The notes beneath the pieces are model-generated. The model ran no database searches, had not been told where the DNA came from, and saw nothing but the letters and a program-made list of their open reading frames with translations. A stretch of DNA of 64,000 bases from Orthonyx spaldingii (taxonomy: Eukaryota > Chordata > Aves > Passeriformes > Orthonychidae). The stretch lies in NCBI GenBank assembly GCA_013397795.1, contig VZTJ01001641.1, positions 158,332-222,331 on the forward strand, written 5' to 3'. This document shows positions 49,060 through 62,524 of this stretch, piece by piece. The translations under genes were made by a program, and so were the position numbers. How positions within the stretch are numbered: position 1 is the first letter of the stretch; every line of letters begins with the position of its first letter.

Positions 49060-49420
49060 CTGCAATCAGTACATTTATCTGTACAATCAAACTTTGGGTA
49101 GACAGGCACACAATTAATTGCCCAAAGTGCTTGAAAATTTGCACTAAATTTGTTTATATATATTCCATTAGCCAATTTTCTGCAGCTTATCTATTTATGT
49201 ATTAATTCTTACGTGTGCCTGCAAAATGCAAAGATTTATTCTCTATGAATCAGAAATTGCATTGTGGCACTTGTGCCCTTTGGTTTTTTGTGCTTTTAAA
49301 GTCTGTTTGCCAAATGCTGTGGTTTTATTTGCTGAAATTTCGTGACAGATGCAGACTGGTAGTGCAATGAAAATGCATTTGACCATTCGTGTGGGCTCCC
49401 AAAGAACTCAAACCAGAAAG
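49060..49420. promoter_or_regulatory. Candidate conserved enhancer-like block (nested palindromes, POU/homeobox motifs)
   Basis: The perfect palindrome CAATTAATTG at 49111-49120 lies between inverted arms ACTTTGGG (49091-49098) and CCCAAAGT (49121-49128). Downstream come ATTAATTC near 49201, the octamer-like ATGCAAAG at 49226-49233 and the perfect palindrome AAATGCATTT at 49371-49380. Homeodomain, POU and possibly nuclear-receptor/HNF4-like (CTTTGGG) motifs within 300 bases resemble vertebrate developmental enhancers. No reading frame of interest crosses it. Confidence 0.35.
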
Positions 49421-52238
49421 GCATGGAGGAAGGAAAGTGGGGCGAATGAGCACTTCTATCGAGTCAGTTGGCTGTGGAGACTCAGCTGGGTGCTGTAAAG
49501 CACCGAACATTCTATGACCAACAAATAGCATTCTCTGTTTTGTGTCTCAATTGCAGTTCCAGCAGCTCCCTCCTTTCACCAAACAGACACTGTCTAAAAG
49601 CTGTTACGCTAATGTTTTCTTCCATGTATAGCAGTTCTGGAAATTTTCCTGTCTGGGCTGCACAGGGGTCACAAATGAGATCCTAACCTCTTTCCACATG
49701 GTTTCATACAAATTTATTGATCAAAAAGCTACAGCCTGAAGTCAACAAAACTGGCAAGGAAAGATAAGTGGTGTTATTCTTCACCCAAGTGAGACAGAGA
49801 ATGTCACTTTTTGGGGTGGGTCTCCTTAGTCTAGATGCCCCATGAAGAAAACACACTAAAGAAGATACATACAACCTGGGGCAAAGTTTCCGAATTTCAG
49901 GTAGATTTATTCCAGTTCAAGGATATTACGACAGTAATAATTTTTCCTTTCAACTCTGAGATTTTCACGGAATACCTAGTGTCAAACCAGACTGACTTGC
50001 CTAGGATAATAAAAGTCACCATTTCCCAGAAATGGGAGACAATTTTCTGATTTCCCACCTAGTATCTTATCATACCTTCCTTCCTTATTTCTGCATCTTC
50101 CAACACCACAGTACATTGACTGCAACCACGGCTTTGAAAAGGAATATATCCATTATATACAGACAGAACAGCCCTAGGAATCTGTAAGCTTCTATCCTAC
50201 CTTTTTCTAGTCAAGAAACACATCAAGGGCTGTGAGAAGGATGAGAAAAAAGTTACTGAAGTAACTGTTTCAAAGCCATGAGGCTGACAGACTACTGTCC
50301 CATAATATAAATATGATACATATGTACAGCTATAAGTGAACATCTCTTTGAAGCACACACCTGACAAATCTCTTGCCATCATTGTCTAAGCTAATGTATC
50401 TTCAGATGCACATATTCATCCAGTATATTCACTGACTGTCAGTTAAAATAGAAAGGAAGCTACTATGCCAAAGGGAAATGTGAACTGCTCTTGGCTGGGA
50501 GTCTCATTTATGTAGTTTACAGAAAGGCTCTGAAAAGCTGCACATTAACGTGAAACACAAATGGGAACAGGGTACAATGAGGCTGTTCTCACAAATGTCT
50601 CACCAATAAACATCATAAAGGACTTGCGTCAAGAAATAGTACTCCATCTACACTACAAGCAAACCATAATAAATAATGAAAACATAAATAGGAGAGCAAT
50701 AAGGAAGGCAGACAGGGAGTACAAATGACAGCAATGAAACACAAATAAAGCAGCAAGGTTACTGGTGAAAACAGAGGATATTTTCTATATAGGAAATTGT
50801 GCAAATCTTTCTTCTACAATAGAGATCAGTACTGGGGTGAAGAGTAAAATCCATGGATTAATTCCTTTATCAAGATGCTGGAGTACAGGGAGCCAAGCCC
50901 TTTGTGTTTGCAAAGAGTCACTTGGGAAAAAGCAATTGGAATTTATTTTTAAGTGAAGCACTTGCACATCTTACATTGCAATGTGAATCAGAATTCAAGG
51001 AGCTTTTATTTCTGCAGTGTAACTCACTTCAAAAAGCTTCTGTTCTTGAATGAGTATATCCACACCGTCCATTTTGGTTTGTGCAATTGACGTTAAATTC
51101 ACCTGACTAGATTAACTGTCTGAAGCACCTCCACACAGACAGGCAGTAAATAAGGAAAAGAGATGTACCACAAAGAAAAGAATAAGTCAGGACTACAAAT
51201 CTCATTTTATCTTGTGCTGCAGGCAAAGCTTGCCTCTAAAGGTTTCAGGTGAGTACAAATGCAGTCCTTAATTCATCCAACAAATGCACAAACACATTAG
51301 CACAGAAAATGAATAAGCTAGCATTCATGTGAAAAGACTACTGAGAAACTAAGTTGAAGATAAAAAATTGGAATCTATTTATTCTTGAGTTCTTAAAGGA
51401 TAAGCATTTTCTTTAATTAGAAGCAAGCATCCACGTAACAAATGCAACCTTGTAACTTTTAATAGCTGTAGCATAATCACAATCAGTTGTGATGGAAATT
51501 CCAGATTGCACACTTTCATCTCTCAACCTTGGAGTCACCATGTTTCTCTCTAATTAATACCTTTGTATTAGGGGGAAATGACTTTGTAGGGAAAGCCAAT
51601 AAATACAGGCAGTCTAACGTCCTTCATATTGTCACAAGTGCCACAGGTCAAGTCTGTTTGAGGCTGCTGCAGCCCAGCAGCTGCACTGGCAGTGCTGCCT
51701 CTCTGAAGGGACAGAAAAGACTGACCACAGAAGGGCAGGGAGGTGCACACCCCATTTGCAACCACAGTGAGAAGGCCACTGGAGAGCTGACCTGCACAGC
51801 TTCACACAGCTCCTGGTCACGGGCTCCCTTCTGTCAGCAAAGAAAGGGATGGGATATTGGTACATAGAATTTATTGCAAATCAAGGCTGTAATTTAACTG
51901 CCTTTCAGACGCTCTGTATGTAAAACTGGAGCTATCAAGTGGCTGCATAACAAATACTGCTCTTCTAGCACCAAGTGGTGGTAGGTCAGAACAAACTGCA
52001 CTAACGAACTAAGCACTCAAACGGTGCAGACCTTTATCCTTCAAATTGTTCCCTTTGTTATACAAGTTTCACAAAAAAAAAAAAGTTTACATCTTGTTGG
52101 AGAGAGGGATTTATGTCCCTCCCTGCCCTTCTCCAGGTTAAAACTAACTGATGACTTCTCCAGCTTTGGCTGGAGGCCATGGCAACATCAATTATGTGGG
52201 ACTGCCCAGCTTTATACTTGAAGAAACTTAATTTTACC
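49421..52238. other. Gene-free stretch
   Basis: No supported exon. A 112-codon + frame at 51529-51867 overlaps two minus-strand frames and matches nothing recognised. The sequence at 51640-51860 is a little GC-richer but has no convincing splice pair. Confidence 0.5.
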
Positions 52239-52345
52239 TAAAAAAAAGTCCCACAAACCCACAACATCCGCACAAACCCAAAAAGAGAAAGAAAAAAGAA
52301 GAAACCAAACCCACACAAACCAAACAGCACCAAATTTATCTTTCA
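52239..52345. repeat. A/C-rich low-complexity tract
   Basis: The + strand is almost entirely A and C here, built of CACAAACCC, AAACCAAAC and AAAAAG pieces, with an A9C3 tract just beyond (52363-52374). It is the strand-complement type of the T/G tract near 22 kb. A decayed simple repeat is the simplest explanation. Confidence 0.75.
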
Positions 52346-55300
52346 TCAGTTTCTCTGCATTGAAAAAAAAACCCACCAAAATGAATGTTTGTGTTCCCTA
52401 CCCCCGCAGTCCTCACAGGTCAGAGGTGTTGGGTTGCTGAATAACAACAAAAGGCAACAACAAGTTTTGCCTTTGAGCTGCAAAAGAAATGCTGTTGCCT
52501 TTGGTGGCACTTGGGCAAGAGCTCAAACTCTGTTCTGAAAGTCCAGGAGAACGAGGAACAGAATGATGTGAGGAGTAAACTCAGAGAAATGCTGATGGCG
52601 AGATACTGAAATGTTATTTCCTGGAGTAATTATTTGCCTCAGTGAGCGCCTCAGAAATCAGCCACACTTAAGGTAGTTTGACACTTCACACAGCTTTGTG
52701 TAGCACAGCTCTTCGGTTAAGCTACATACTTAGAGCTGTAACATGCCTCTCCTCTTTATGGCATCATTTAGAATATTTTATTAGCCATATTTCAAAAATC
52801 CCACATGATTTCTTCAAAACTGGTCTCTATTCGCCTTGCAACTTTCTATCTGTAAAACAGGATACAACTTCCTATCCGTATGATATCCATTAAAAAAAAT
52901 TAAGTTGCATAAAAAGAATTCTATAATCTTCCAGGGTAAAACACAATCTCTATCAAGAACCAGAGGCACTCAAAAAAAATCCCCACTCCTGCCCCTGCAA
53001 TCACATCTGTGAACACGGTGCTTTGCCTCTTACAGAGAACTTCACTGTTGAAAAGTTTGTTTTAATTATTTTCCTGTTAGAAGGAGCAGCTAACTACTCA
53101 CTGACTTCCCTGCCTCATTCCCTCCCAATAACACTGGATTTTGTACAAATACAAACAGGTAAGACACCTGTAAAACCCAGGTAATTTTACTGCATGTCCA
53201 TCGTATCAAAGCAAAGGAAAAAATAAAGTATAGCAAACAGAGGCTCTGGGGCCTCCAGCAGGGTGGAGAGAGAAGCAAGAAACACAGCCAGTGTCCCAGT
53301 CCCTTCAAAAACAGCAACCCAAAATGTACAGAGCAAGCACAGCAGGCAGAGCTGGAGCGCAGCCACGCTCCTCCTCATGCCAGGGCGAGACTGTTCCTTG
53401 TGCCCTTTGATGGTAGAGGTTAGCACTGGCAACAGGCACACAGCGCTTCAGAACCTGCACACCGAGGTGTCTGTAACTTGAATAAAGAAACTCAGAAGCG
53501 AAAGGTCACGGCCCAGCATATGGATCGCAAAAGGAAAGACATGTAGCAACTTCTCGTGAGGCACTGGGACAATTTGCATATGCTGTGTACAAGACAGCAA
53601 CACATGGCAGAGGAGCTTGTTGACAACTTAACGACTATTACTTACTCTGGTGCCCAAACAGAAGAAGATGCAACTCTGTAGTTTTATCAAGTAAGAGGAA
53701 GTTCTGGAAGTCTAACTTTGGAAGCTGGTACCTAAAAATGTGCATCTTGCCAGTGGGAAATATGCTGTTATCACTGAATTCCAGACCTTTAAAATTTAAA
53801 GCTCAAAGTCAAAATAACTAGACACAGGTATACTTGTGCCTTAGAGGGCTTCCTCCACAAATCTGTATGAATATACCGTAAAGGATTGCAGAGAGCTCTG
53901 AATATGTCATATGAATATGTCATAAAAGGAAAATGCTACTCAAGCTGTACATGTTTCCATAATGAGAAAAGCACTGCAACTGTGAAGGCTTACACAACAG
54001 TGACTTCTGCTGTGAAAACCTTGTCAAATCAGCATATCAGTTGTGAGAGGGTTAAAATTTCCTGGTATTGCTCCCATTACTCAAAATATTGAATATGCTT
54101 TAAATAGAACTTAACAATATGCTCCTGACAGGGACATTTGAAACGTGACAGGCCTCAGTTCCTGTTCTTGCTCCTATAGCAGGGAGTAAGGTGTCTGTTT
54201 TAGTGGGACAAGGACGGTGACATAAAAATCCAACCATTCACTAGTCCCAAAACAAAACCAAAACGTTTCCATTTTCATGGAATTGTGAACACTTAATTTT
54301 AGTCACAGATGGAGCCAAAGAGTTTTCAGGACTTGCATCTGACATCTTGCTCTGATGCCATTGAGTCTTACCTGACTTAAAAGCAGAGGCAGTTTTAGTC
54401 AATTTCTGTTGTGCCTGCATCCTAGGAACACTTAGGGATTTTCCTTCCAAGGAAAACAACATGTTTGACAGCCTTTGCCTCTAAGAAAAAAACAGAATAT
54501 AATAAACTAACAAGCTTCAGAGATTTCAGAAAGCCTCTTGGTTTTTTAAAAATTGAGTGGTTTCAACAAAGAGCTTTACTTAGAATAAAAGAGCTCATGA
54601 ATCCTCACGAATTTTAATACAGGCTTATCTTCTGGAAAAACAATTACTAATGAAAAAAACCCATCTGTTCCCCATAAATTAAAACTGGTTAAATATTGGA
54701 AAGTATTCATTTAACTAAACAAAAGAACTCCCTGCACCCTTCCATGTTTAAAGCCAAATATCCTAGTTTGTGTATTCTCGAATAGGTGGAAAATAACTGT
54801 CCGCACAGGCTATACACATTAAGTGAGTCTGCATAAACTGTCACAAAGGGTTTCCATTTTAAGTCATACCTTTTATAAGAAGGATTTGACACTAAGCCAG
54901 TGAGCCTGATGCTCTCTCATGCTTTTTGCATACTTTAGTGACTAGATTATTATTGTCTGGTCTCAACTAAAGGTCCGTGGCCATACAAGGCTTACTATGC
55001 CTTCATCAATTTAGAGTGATTGTTATAAAATAGCCCATAATAGGTGTCTGAATTTAACACACTAGAAATGTTGGATCTACAGATAAGCAATATGCAATAC
55101 TTTTCAATCTCTTCAGAACTATCTATATTGAAATTTTGCATTATAGACTGCCACACACATGTTAAGATTCAGTTATTTTGTTTTTTCATGCCTTGCATGG
55201 CAGCTGTTGATTTAGAGTCATCACTAGGGCTGCAAATTCTCACCATTGATTTTGCTGATACTTTCTGTACTTATGGAAGAAACTGGCTCAGAATACATAT

Positions 55301-55364
55301 CATTTGATCTTCATAAACTTCAGCATGTTTGTCTGGTATTTTTTGTTTTGGTTTGAGGGGGTAT
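52346..55364. other. Gene-free stretch
   Basis: Contains a possible MIR fragment at 52835-52880 and a 13-bp near-tandem duplication (GAATATGTCATA at 53900 and 53913). A minus-strand 84-codon frame at 53187-53441 is hydrophobic enough to suggest two membrane spans, but no splice context or homology supports it. Confidence 0.5.
52835..52880 (+). repeat. Possible short MIR fragment
   Basis: TTTCTATCTGTAAAACAGGATA resembles MIR 'tttcctcatctgtaaaatggggata', followed by ACTTCCTATC for 'acttcctacctc'. It is short, so chance is possible. Confidence 0.3.
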
Positions 55365-55437
55365 TTTTGTTTGTTTGTTACTGAAGTACTTAATGACTTA
55401 CCAAAAACAAACAAACAAACAAACAAACAAACAAAAC
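55365..55437. repeat. (CAAA)n microsatellite with inverted (TTTG)n partner
   Basis: An AAAAACAAACAAAC-type run of about 35 bases (55403-55437) is preceded at 55365-55379 by TTTTTGTTTGTTTGTT. Fifteen bases of the left arm (TTTTGTTTGTTTGTT) are exactly complementary to the right end of the run, so the DNA or RNA could form a hairpin. On the minus strand the run makes an artificial CLFVCLFV peptide in an open frame, which is not coding. It is probably length-variable. Confidence 0.85.
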
Positions 55438-58400
55438 ACCAAGAGAAAAATTTGCTGCCAGGGTTGTGACCTTGAGCAAGACAGTTTAAAACTCCACTCT
55501 TAATCTTGCAAGAAAAACAATCAGTGCTATATACAGAATAAATTGACTGTAAATGAGATGCTGTAACCATAAAAATAAATAGAGTGTCAGAGGTGTTTGA
55601 TGTGTGAGTTTGCATTAAGGGACAGGTTCTCAGATTTTAAAACAATAATTTGATAAATGCAAGGCAGCTTCCATGTATTGTTAAAGGAACACTTTTTAGT
55701 GCTTTTGAAAATCTGTTGTAGTTTCTGTATCACTGTATTAACACACTGGGAAAAGAAACATATATTTTCTCTCACATACCAGAAATAATTATTTCTCTAA
55801 TCATTACATACTGTACTACACACAGAAAAAATCTCTAAGCACAACTTGGAATGATGAGCAATTATATAGTACTGTTTTCAGTAGCTGGTTTGAGACATCT
55901 TTTAAAGGGTACTTTCTTTTTCAGAAATTACTGATCATTTTCTTGAAAACAGTAAATACCAAGATGCAATAGAATAACAGCTTTCCTTTTGAGGAATGTC
56001 TCATTTCAATGCTTATTAAGTGAAGTATCTAATTCCAATGCTTTTATTTTCCAAACGTAACTTTCAGGCTAATAACACCCTTTAAAGGCAGGTATATCAA
56101 AAATGAAACACAAGGCTAAATAATTGAAAAACAGAGCATCATGGGTTTGTGGGTTTTATGTGAGCCATCAGTTTCACTCTAAACTATTTTGCCCTTTTCT
56201 GTTTCTAACAAACCATAGACTAACAAACCATATATTGGTCAATTACTTGTCTGTAGCACCACTGATTTTCAAGACACATTCTTGGCGTGTGTAGTATCTG
56301 CAGAACTAAATTTTTAAAACATAAAGAACAAAAGAAGAGAGCAAAATGCTCCACTCACAAAACACAGGTATATATATACACTAAAAGGGGAGTCCCACTT
56401 TGGATAGGTTAGCTGGCCTAACTTTCCCCCCCGAGAAACAGAACACTTCAGTTTGGGGTAACTACAGAGCCACAAATTCACACCATTAATCTGGATGATG
56501 GGTTGTGATGGCAAAAACCTTCATTTAAACAAAAAACCATCTCCCATAAACAGCAGGGGGGTAACAAAAAGTCATAAACCCCAAATCATTGAAATAGATG
56601 AGGCTTACATCTAATAACTGTCTTAATTGTTTCAAGAAAGGATTTCTGTTTCTGAGCAGCTCCTTCTACAACTAAGAGAATTGAAAATGGATTTTAAGGG
56701 CCCATGACTTCCAATATTTAACAGTAGTTTGTTGCAGTTCTTGTTCTTTCCATAATAGTGTGTATTATAGACCACCTGCATCTTGAAACGGCTGAAATTA
56801 CAGAGCTTGTAAAATAAAAACTGGGCTTTAGGGAAAGAGTAGGGTGGAAAAGAAACAAGCAAAAAATGGCTGCTTCTGGCAAATTCCAGCATTTTAGAAC
56901 TCTTTATAAAAAGTGACAACTTGTAACTCCACTAATATCCTAACTGATAGCAAAACAGGTTAAAATTAGCATAATAATAGTTAATTTCTAGTGAAAGTCA
57001 AGCACATTTGTGGATCTCAGTAATTTGCAGCAAATCAATTCAGCTATACCTCTGCACACCTTACCAGTGCTGGGTTATCACAGAATCTGAACAGTGCAGA
57101 AGGAAAACCAAATTAATCCAAAGATTGAAGCCTCTGTAAGACAGCAGAGGTCATAAAATCTCAAGGCAGGTTTGTGGACTTTGTCTTCTGTTGCTTACCA
57201 AGTACGTCCTGGTACAAATGTACTGCTGACACTGCTGAAACACAGCAAGGCATCACTTTCAGAAACTGCAGACGTGCAGACCTTGCTAAAACATTACCTG
57301 AAATTGCTGGCTGCTCAATGCTGGAGTGGATCAGCCACTGCTGTTCACGAGATCATCAACAGTGATGATAACAAGTGGTTAAAATCAAATCAGTGATTAA
57401 TACACAACCACATAGTATGCTTTGTGAAACAAACAGACTTTACATAATGTCCCAAAATACTTTAGCATTAGATAACAGGGTGAGGAAGGGAGAGATTAGG
57501 TTGCATCAGCAATGGAAAAAATATCTTTGAGAGTTTAGATGTGTAAGTGAAGCATGAAGCAAGGAATGGAGCAAACAGGAAAGGCTGTAGTGGATAAGGC
57601 AAACACCCTGAAAGAAGATTTATCTACTAGTGATAGCAAAACTATAAAATAAAGCAAAACTAAAACCACACATAACAGCAAAAGAAGGGGAAATCTTGTG
57701 GTGTATCCACAATACAGCTCTCACAAACTAGAACTTCACTCCTAATCTGAGAAAAATTTCATGGAGCACTTGACAAAACTCTATGTCTGTGTATGGTTAC
57801 ACAGTTGAAAAGGGATAACTGAAAGGAAAAACAAAGCAGCAATTGCTGATCAGAAATCCCATTTTGGCTCTGAAAGGCACAGAACTGCCCTATGGAGGCA
57901 GGACTGGAAGCATCTTGCTGGAGTTAACCCAGGCAAAGACTGAAGCATTATGAAGTATTTCATGGAGGAGCACAGCTGGGGACTGAAGCAGGGCAGGCTC
58001 AATGCCTCCTTACTCCACACTGTCAGGAAACAGCTCTGATCACGTCCTGTGCAGGACAGCAGAGCAGGGTCAGCATCAGACAGGAATTCAAGTGAACTCA
58101 TGGGAGTTCAAGTCTTGCAGCTGTGAGGGAAACTCTGCCATGTAAAAACCAGGAGGAGGGGGAGGATATCCAATGGATTTTTACAACTTCACTTGAATTA
58201 TTTTGCAGCTGTAAAACAGTCAGTCTGGCATGAAATATGTGGTACCACCCTGAGAAATGAGTTCTAAATAATTGAACAGAAAATCAGTCTGAGCAGGTTT
58301 CAACAGTTCACACTATAATTGCAGCTATTAACCACACATTTTTTTACTACAGCACAAGTCCAGTATAAATGTATGAGAATTCATCTGAATGCTAGAAATA

Positions 58401-61400
58401 TATTTGCAGCTGGAAGCTCTGCAAGGCCATACATTTCAGCCAACCCCAGATACGAGAGATACACATTTGCCACCACAGGACCAACCTTAGTGGTTGCTGA
58501 GGACATGCAGTTTTTATCACCTTCCTGGAATTCAGCTCCATGTGTTTGGTTTCTTCAGCAATTGCACTTACTCATCTTTGCATCACAAACCTACTTGTTA
58601 CTATAACGATACGAGCAATTGCTGGCACTCTCAAACCCTATTTTCACAGCAGAAAACAATTTTCTCCCTCTTACCTTAGGTTCTTTTGGCTGACTTTGCT
58701 GGAATTATCCTCTCAAAATGTTGTAACTAACAGTTACTTTCATCACAGAACTATAAAACTTACCATCACATTTAAACTCCTTGCACGTATTTAGTTGGGA
58801 AAAAAAATGCATTTTCAGCCTTTTATTGCTTACACTAGCCAAAGAGACAAGCTTGAAACCTAATATCTTGCATTTATCACAGTGGGCAACAATATCATCT
58901 CAGCTTGCTTAAAAAAATCTGATGATTGAGCTAACTGCTATACTGAAATGCTAAGCACTTGTGGACCAGAAATGAAGGAATAAAGAAAATTTTAATTGAT
59001 TGCTGTTATTGCTAACAAGATAATATTATATTCTGCAGCAAAATGAGGTGCAAAAGTTGTAAAAAAAAGGGTCACTTACTCTGAAGATCAAAGTCACCAT
59101 CTTCAGAAAGCTGATCATTCCCTGCCTTCAGAGGAAGGGCACAGGGAATATTACATAAGGAATGTCATCAACATTTGCACTGAAAAAAACTTTAGAAGAA
59201 AAAAAGCCATTGCAAATATAAGTGTGATTTTATCAAGAAACAGATTTTTTTTCAAGCTGTTGAAAGAATTTAACGTTTTGACAGACTTGCTTCTAATTCT
59301 GGAGAACTATGAAGTATGTTTGTGAATTAAGAGTAAACTGCTGTCTTTTTTTTTTATGAAATTCCAATGTGTCTTCAGGAAGACAGGAAGGACATGAAGC
59401 CATAAGAAAGCCAAATTGGACACGTTGGAAGTCAGGTTTGGTGGGAAGGGAGGTGCTTTGTTTTGTGTATTGGGTCTGCGAGGGTGGAAAAGTGTTGTTG
59501 TTTCAGACTTGGGTTATTTGTTTTTCTTAACTGGCAGCAGAGGTATTGCAGCTCTTGGACACTCTTTGTAGCGTGAGCCAGTGAAGGAAAAGTGTCATAA
59601 ATGAAGATGCTGTATCTTTGAAAGTTTCCTCAGCCATGGGTGCTATTTCCTTCAATATGGAAGACAGAGAAAATATTCCACTGAGCACACACATTCAGCA
59701 TACAATGCACTGTGAATAAAATATATCAATGACAGATAATTCACCATAACATGAAGTGACTAAGCTATATAGCACAGAGATTTTTATGATTTGATTCTTG
59801 ACATAGTTATTAGATCTCTGCTATTTTCCCTCGTACATTTTTAGAACACTCATATTTTAAAAACCTGTGTGTACATCTGTGTTAAAAATAAATCACCTAG
59901 AATTTCACACTTCACACAGAAAGATAAACCACTTCATCTTTAACAAGTGCATTTCGCAGAGTAAAAGTAATTAAAATTGCTTAATTGAATGAGATCTAAG
60001 GAAATATGAAAAAACTTTAATACACCTCTTCTCACCATTTTTCGAGTTAAGTAAAAAGATTAAATAAATATTAAAAAAAAAAATTTAAAACCCCAAACAT
60101 TTTCCATACTGGAGGTCTACAAGATAACTCCAGAACTGAAAATGTTTTAAATTTCTTTAATCACAGTATACTTCCACAGTTAACCCACAGTTTGCTTCAA
60201 GAAAAGGATCCATGTAGACAGAAAAGTTATGAAGTTGTCTAAATATAAAGTTACAGCCCGCATCCAAAATTATAGATCACATAAATAAGAACTACTCTTA
60301 CAAAAGCTTATAAGGAATTGTTTGTTAAAACAGAGTTGAACAAGCCCAGATTAAGCTGGTACTTTCACAATTAAATAATAGGATCTCCTGTTCTCCTGGT
60401 TTTTGGATTCATGCTCACATCATTTGTGTTATGCTACCAAAAGCATCTCTTAGTATTCAAAGAGAGAAAGAAGACAAATTGAATAGCTAAAAAGTGTACT
60501 ACCAAATGTTACCAAAAATGTACTTTTTCAGTGAAGAACATCATGACATTTTCTAAACAAAATGACACAGGGTTCATATTGGAAAAAAACCCAACCAAAT
60601 GAGTAAGAAACTTTCATAGTCATGGGCACAGCAGCCTACGAAAATTTACAGGGGGAGGCCAACACCATTTTTTCTGCTGTTCAGCTTCTATTGCAGTTCT
60701 GGAACCTTCATTAGTTGTTGCACAACACCAAAGTGTGCTCTGTTGGGTACCTCTATTTCTCACAGTAGTCTCTTTAGTTTCCAAGCCAGTGCATATTTTT
60801 CCAAGGTCAGTTTATTTTAACAGAAACCGTCCATTGTGTAGTGTAGGCACAGAATTGTAAAAATTACATGGAGCCTTAAACATGAGTTGTATTTACTTTG
60901 TATTTTAAAGTAAAACTGTATTTTAACCATGAATACATCCATCAGAGACAGACCTAGGAGAGCTGTTCAAGACTGCTTAAGGCAATGTTTGCATTCAATA
61001 AGAAGGATTATGATATGGCCTCCAAATTTATCAGGCTGAAAAAGAACCCTTGTCTGAGGTGGAGAGGTTGGCAGCTGCCACAGCATAATTTTGGATCACG
61101 CAAACACTTGCCCTGCAATTCAGGTCAATGTGAACAGAATGCAAAGGTTTGAAAGCAAGTAGATGTTTGTCAACATAATAACAACACATCATATATATGG
61201 GCTGCAGAATCTTCAGCCATTTTATGTCACTTTAGCTGTAGAAATATGAAGTTCAAAGATTTTGATTTCTACTTAACTCTGCCTGCAGCCACACATGCTC
61301 AATGGTGGTTTATAAGCATAAGGGTGACATTTTCAGACTTTTTGTTTCTAACTGTATTATTTTGAAACTGTTGTTAAAATACCCACATAATTACATTCTT

Positions 61401-62280
61401 TATTTAAACACCTGGACAAAACTACTCTTTCCAGAACAAGGGCTAAATCTATCTCTGGTATGTAATATTACGAAACAAAACTGTGTATCAGGAAACTCTT
61501 GATTTGAGCTAAAGGCATCTCTTTCTAGTGTTCAATCATGACTTCAGTTCTACTTTGTTGTGATCAGAAGATATGCAATGTATGGCTGTTACTGACCTGC
61601 CAGAACCTGTCTATTCTCATTTTCTTCATCCTCTCTTAGACGATATTACCATGGTGTGGTTTTTTCAAGAGCAGATAAGGTGCAAGTCCTGTCTTATGAC
61701 TAAAGGCTATTACTAGGCATGCAGATTACAAGACTTGTCCATCCGCCAACTGGCTTCATGCTGAAGCTGACTATTTGGCATCTGAGAATAAAGAAACTGA
61801 TAAAGCCAAAAAGTTAGTACATAAGAATTATCTTCCCTAGGCTTTCAGATAACTCAATGAACAAGAGGCTGGACTGCCTGAAGTGTAAAAAAAATGAGAG
61901 CATTCTACAATGTGCCTTGAAGCTAATATTCTCATTTTTCCCTAGTGACACTCTCTTAAAATATCAGTGATAGACTCTTCAGTTAAAGCCTCCATCCAAA
62001 CAATTGCATTTCCATTTGAAAGCTTAGTGCCAATGGGCCAGAACATTAAAAATGTTAACACAAACCCAACATCTAACTTCTCATGTCCTGCAGTTTTTGA
62101 ACATCTCTGGTATTTATGCGTTCAAGGATAGGCAAGGGCACAAAACAAACTTGTTCTTCTCAGGGTGGGTATTTCAAACTATCAGATGGATATGCCAATT
62201 TTAATCAGAAATTAAAACCTTATATGAGGACTCAATGAAACAGAGCCAAGAAGAGCATGAGCCCTATGCACCCGTTACAC
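55438..62280. other. Gene-free stretch
   Basis: No exon or confident repeat was found in nearly 7 kb. Short open frames (60-95 codons) overlap in alternative frames. There is a T10 run at 59346-59355 and an A7C3 tract at 60583-60592. If the minus-strand 3'-end call at 62.3 kb is right, this is intergenic or intronic DNA downstream of that gene. Confidence 0.5.
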
Positions 62281-62524
62281 ACAAGTGAAGTTACAGAAAT
62301 TGACCTTTATTTAGTAATCAGTTTCTTTCACTTTTTTTGATACAAAGTGACATTTTCATTTAGTACAGAAAAGTCCATGTCAAAACAGTACCTGTCTGTT
62401 TCAGTTGTACCACTGGAGTCTACTCTGATCTCCAACTTTAAAAAACAAACAAAAAAAAATTGAGATAAACAAAAAACAACTTCTGTCCCTCACCATGAGA
62501 AGTACTTGGACTACAAATTAATCC

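Noticed and set aside
53187..53441. 84-codon minus-strand frame, Leu/Cys-rich, two possible membrane spans
   Set aside because: Hydrophobicity can arise from a GC-skewed patch. There is no homolog I recognise, no splice context, and an opposite-strand frame covers the same bases.
55271..55615. 114-codon minus-strand frame with repeated CLFV
   Set aside because: The repeat peptide is simply the translated (CAAA)n microsatellite.
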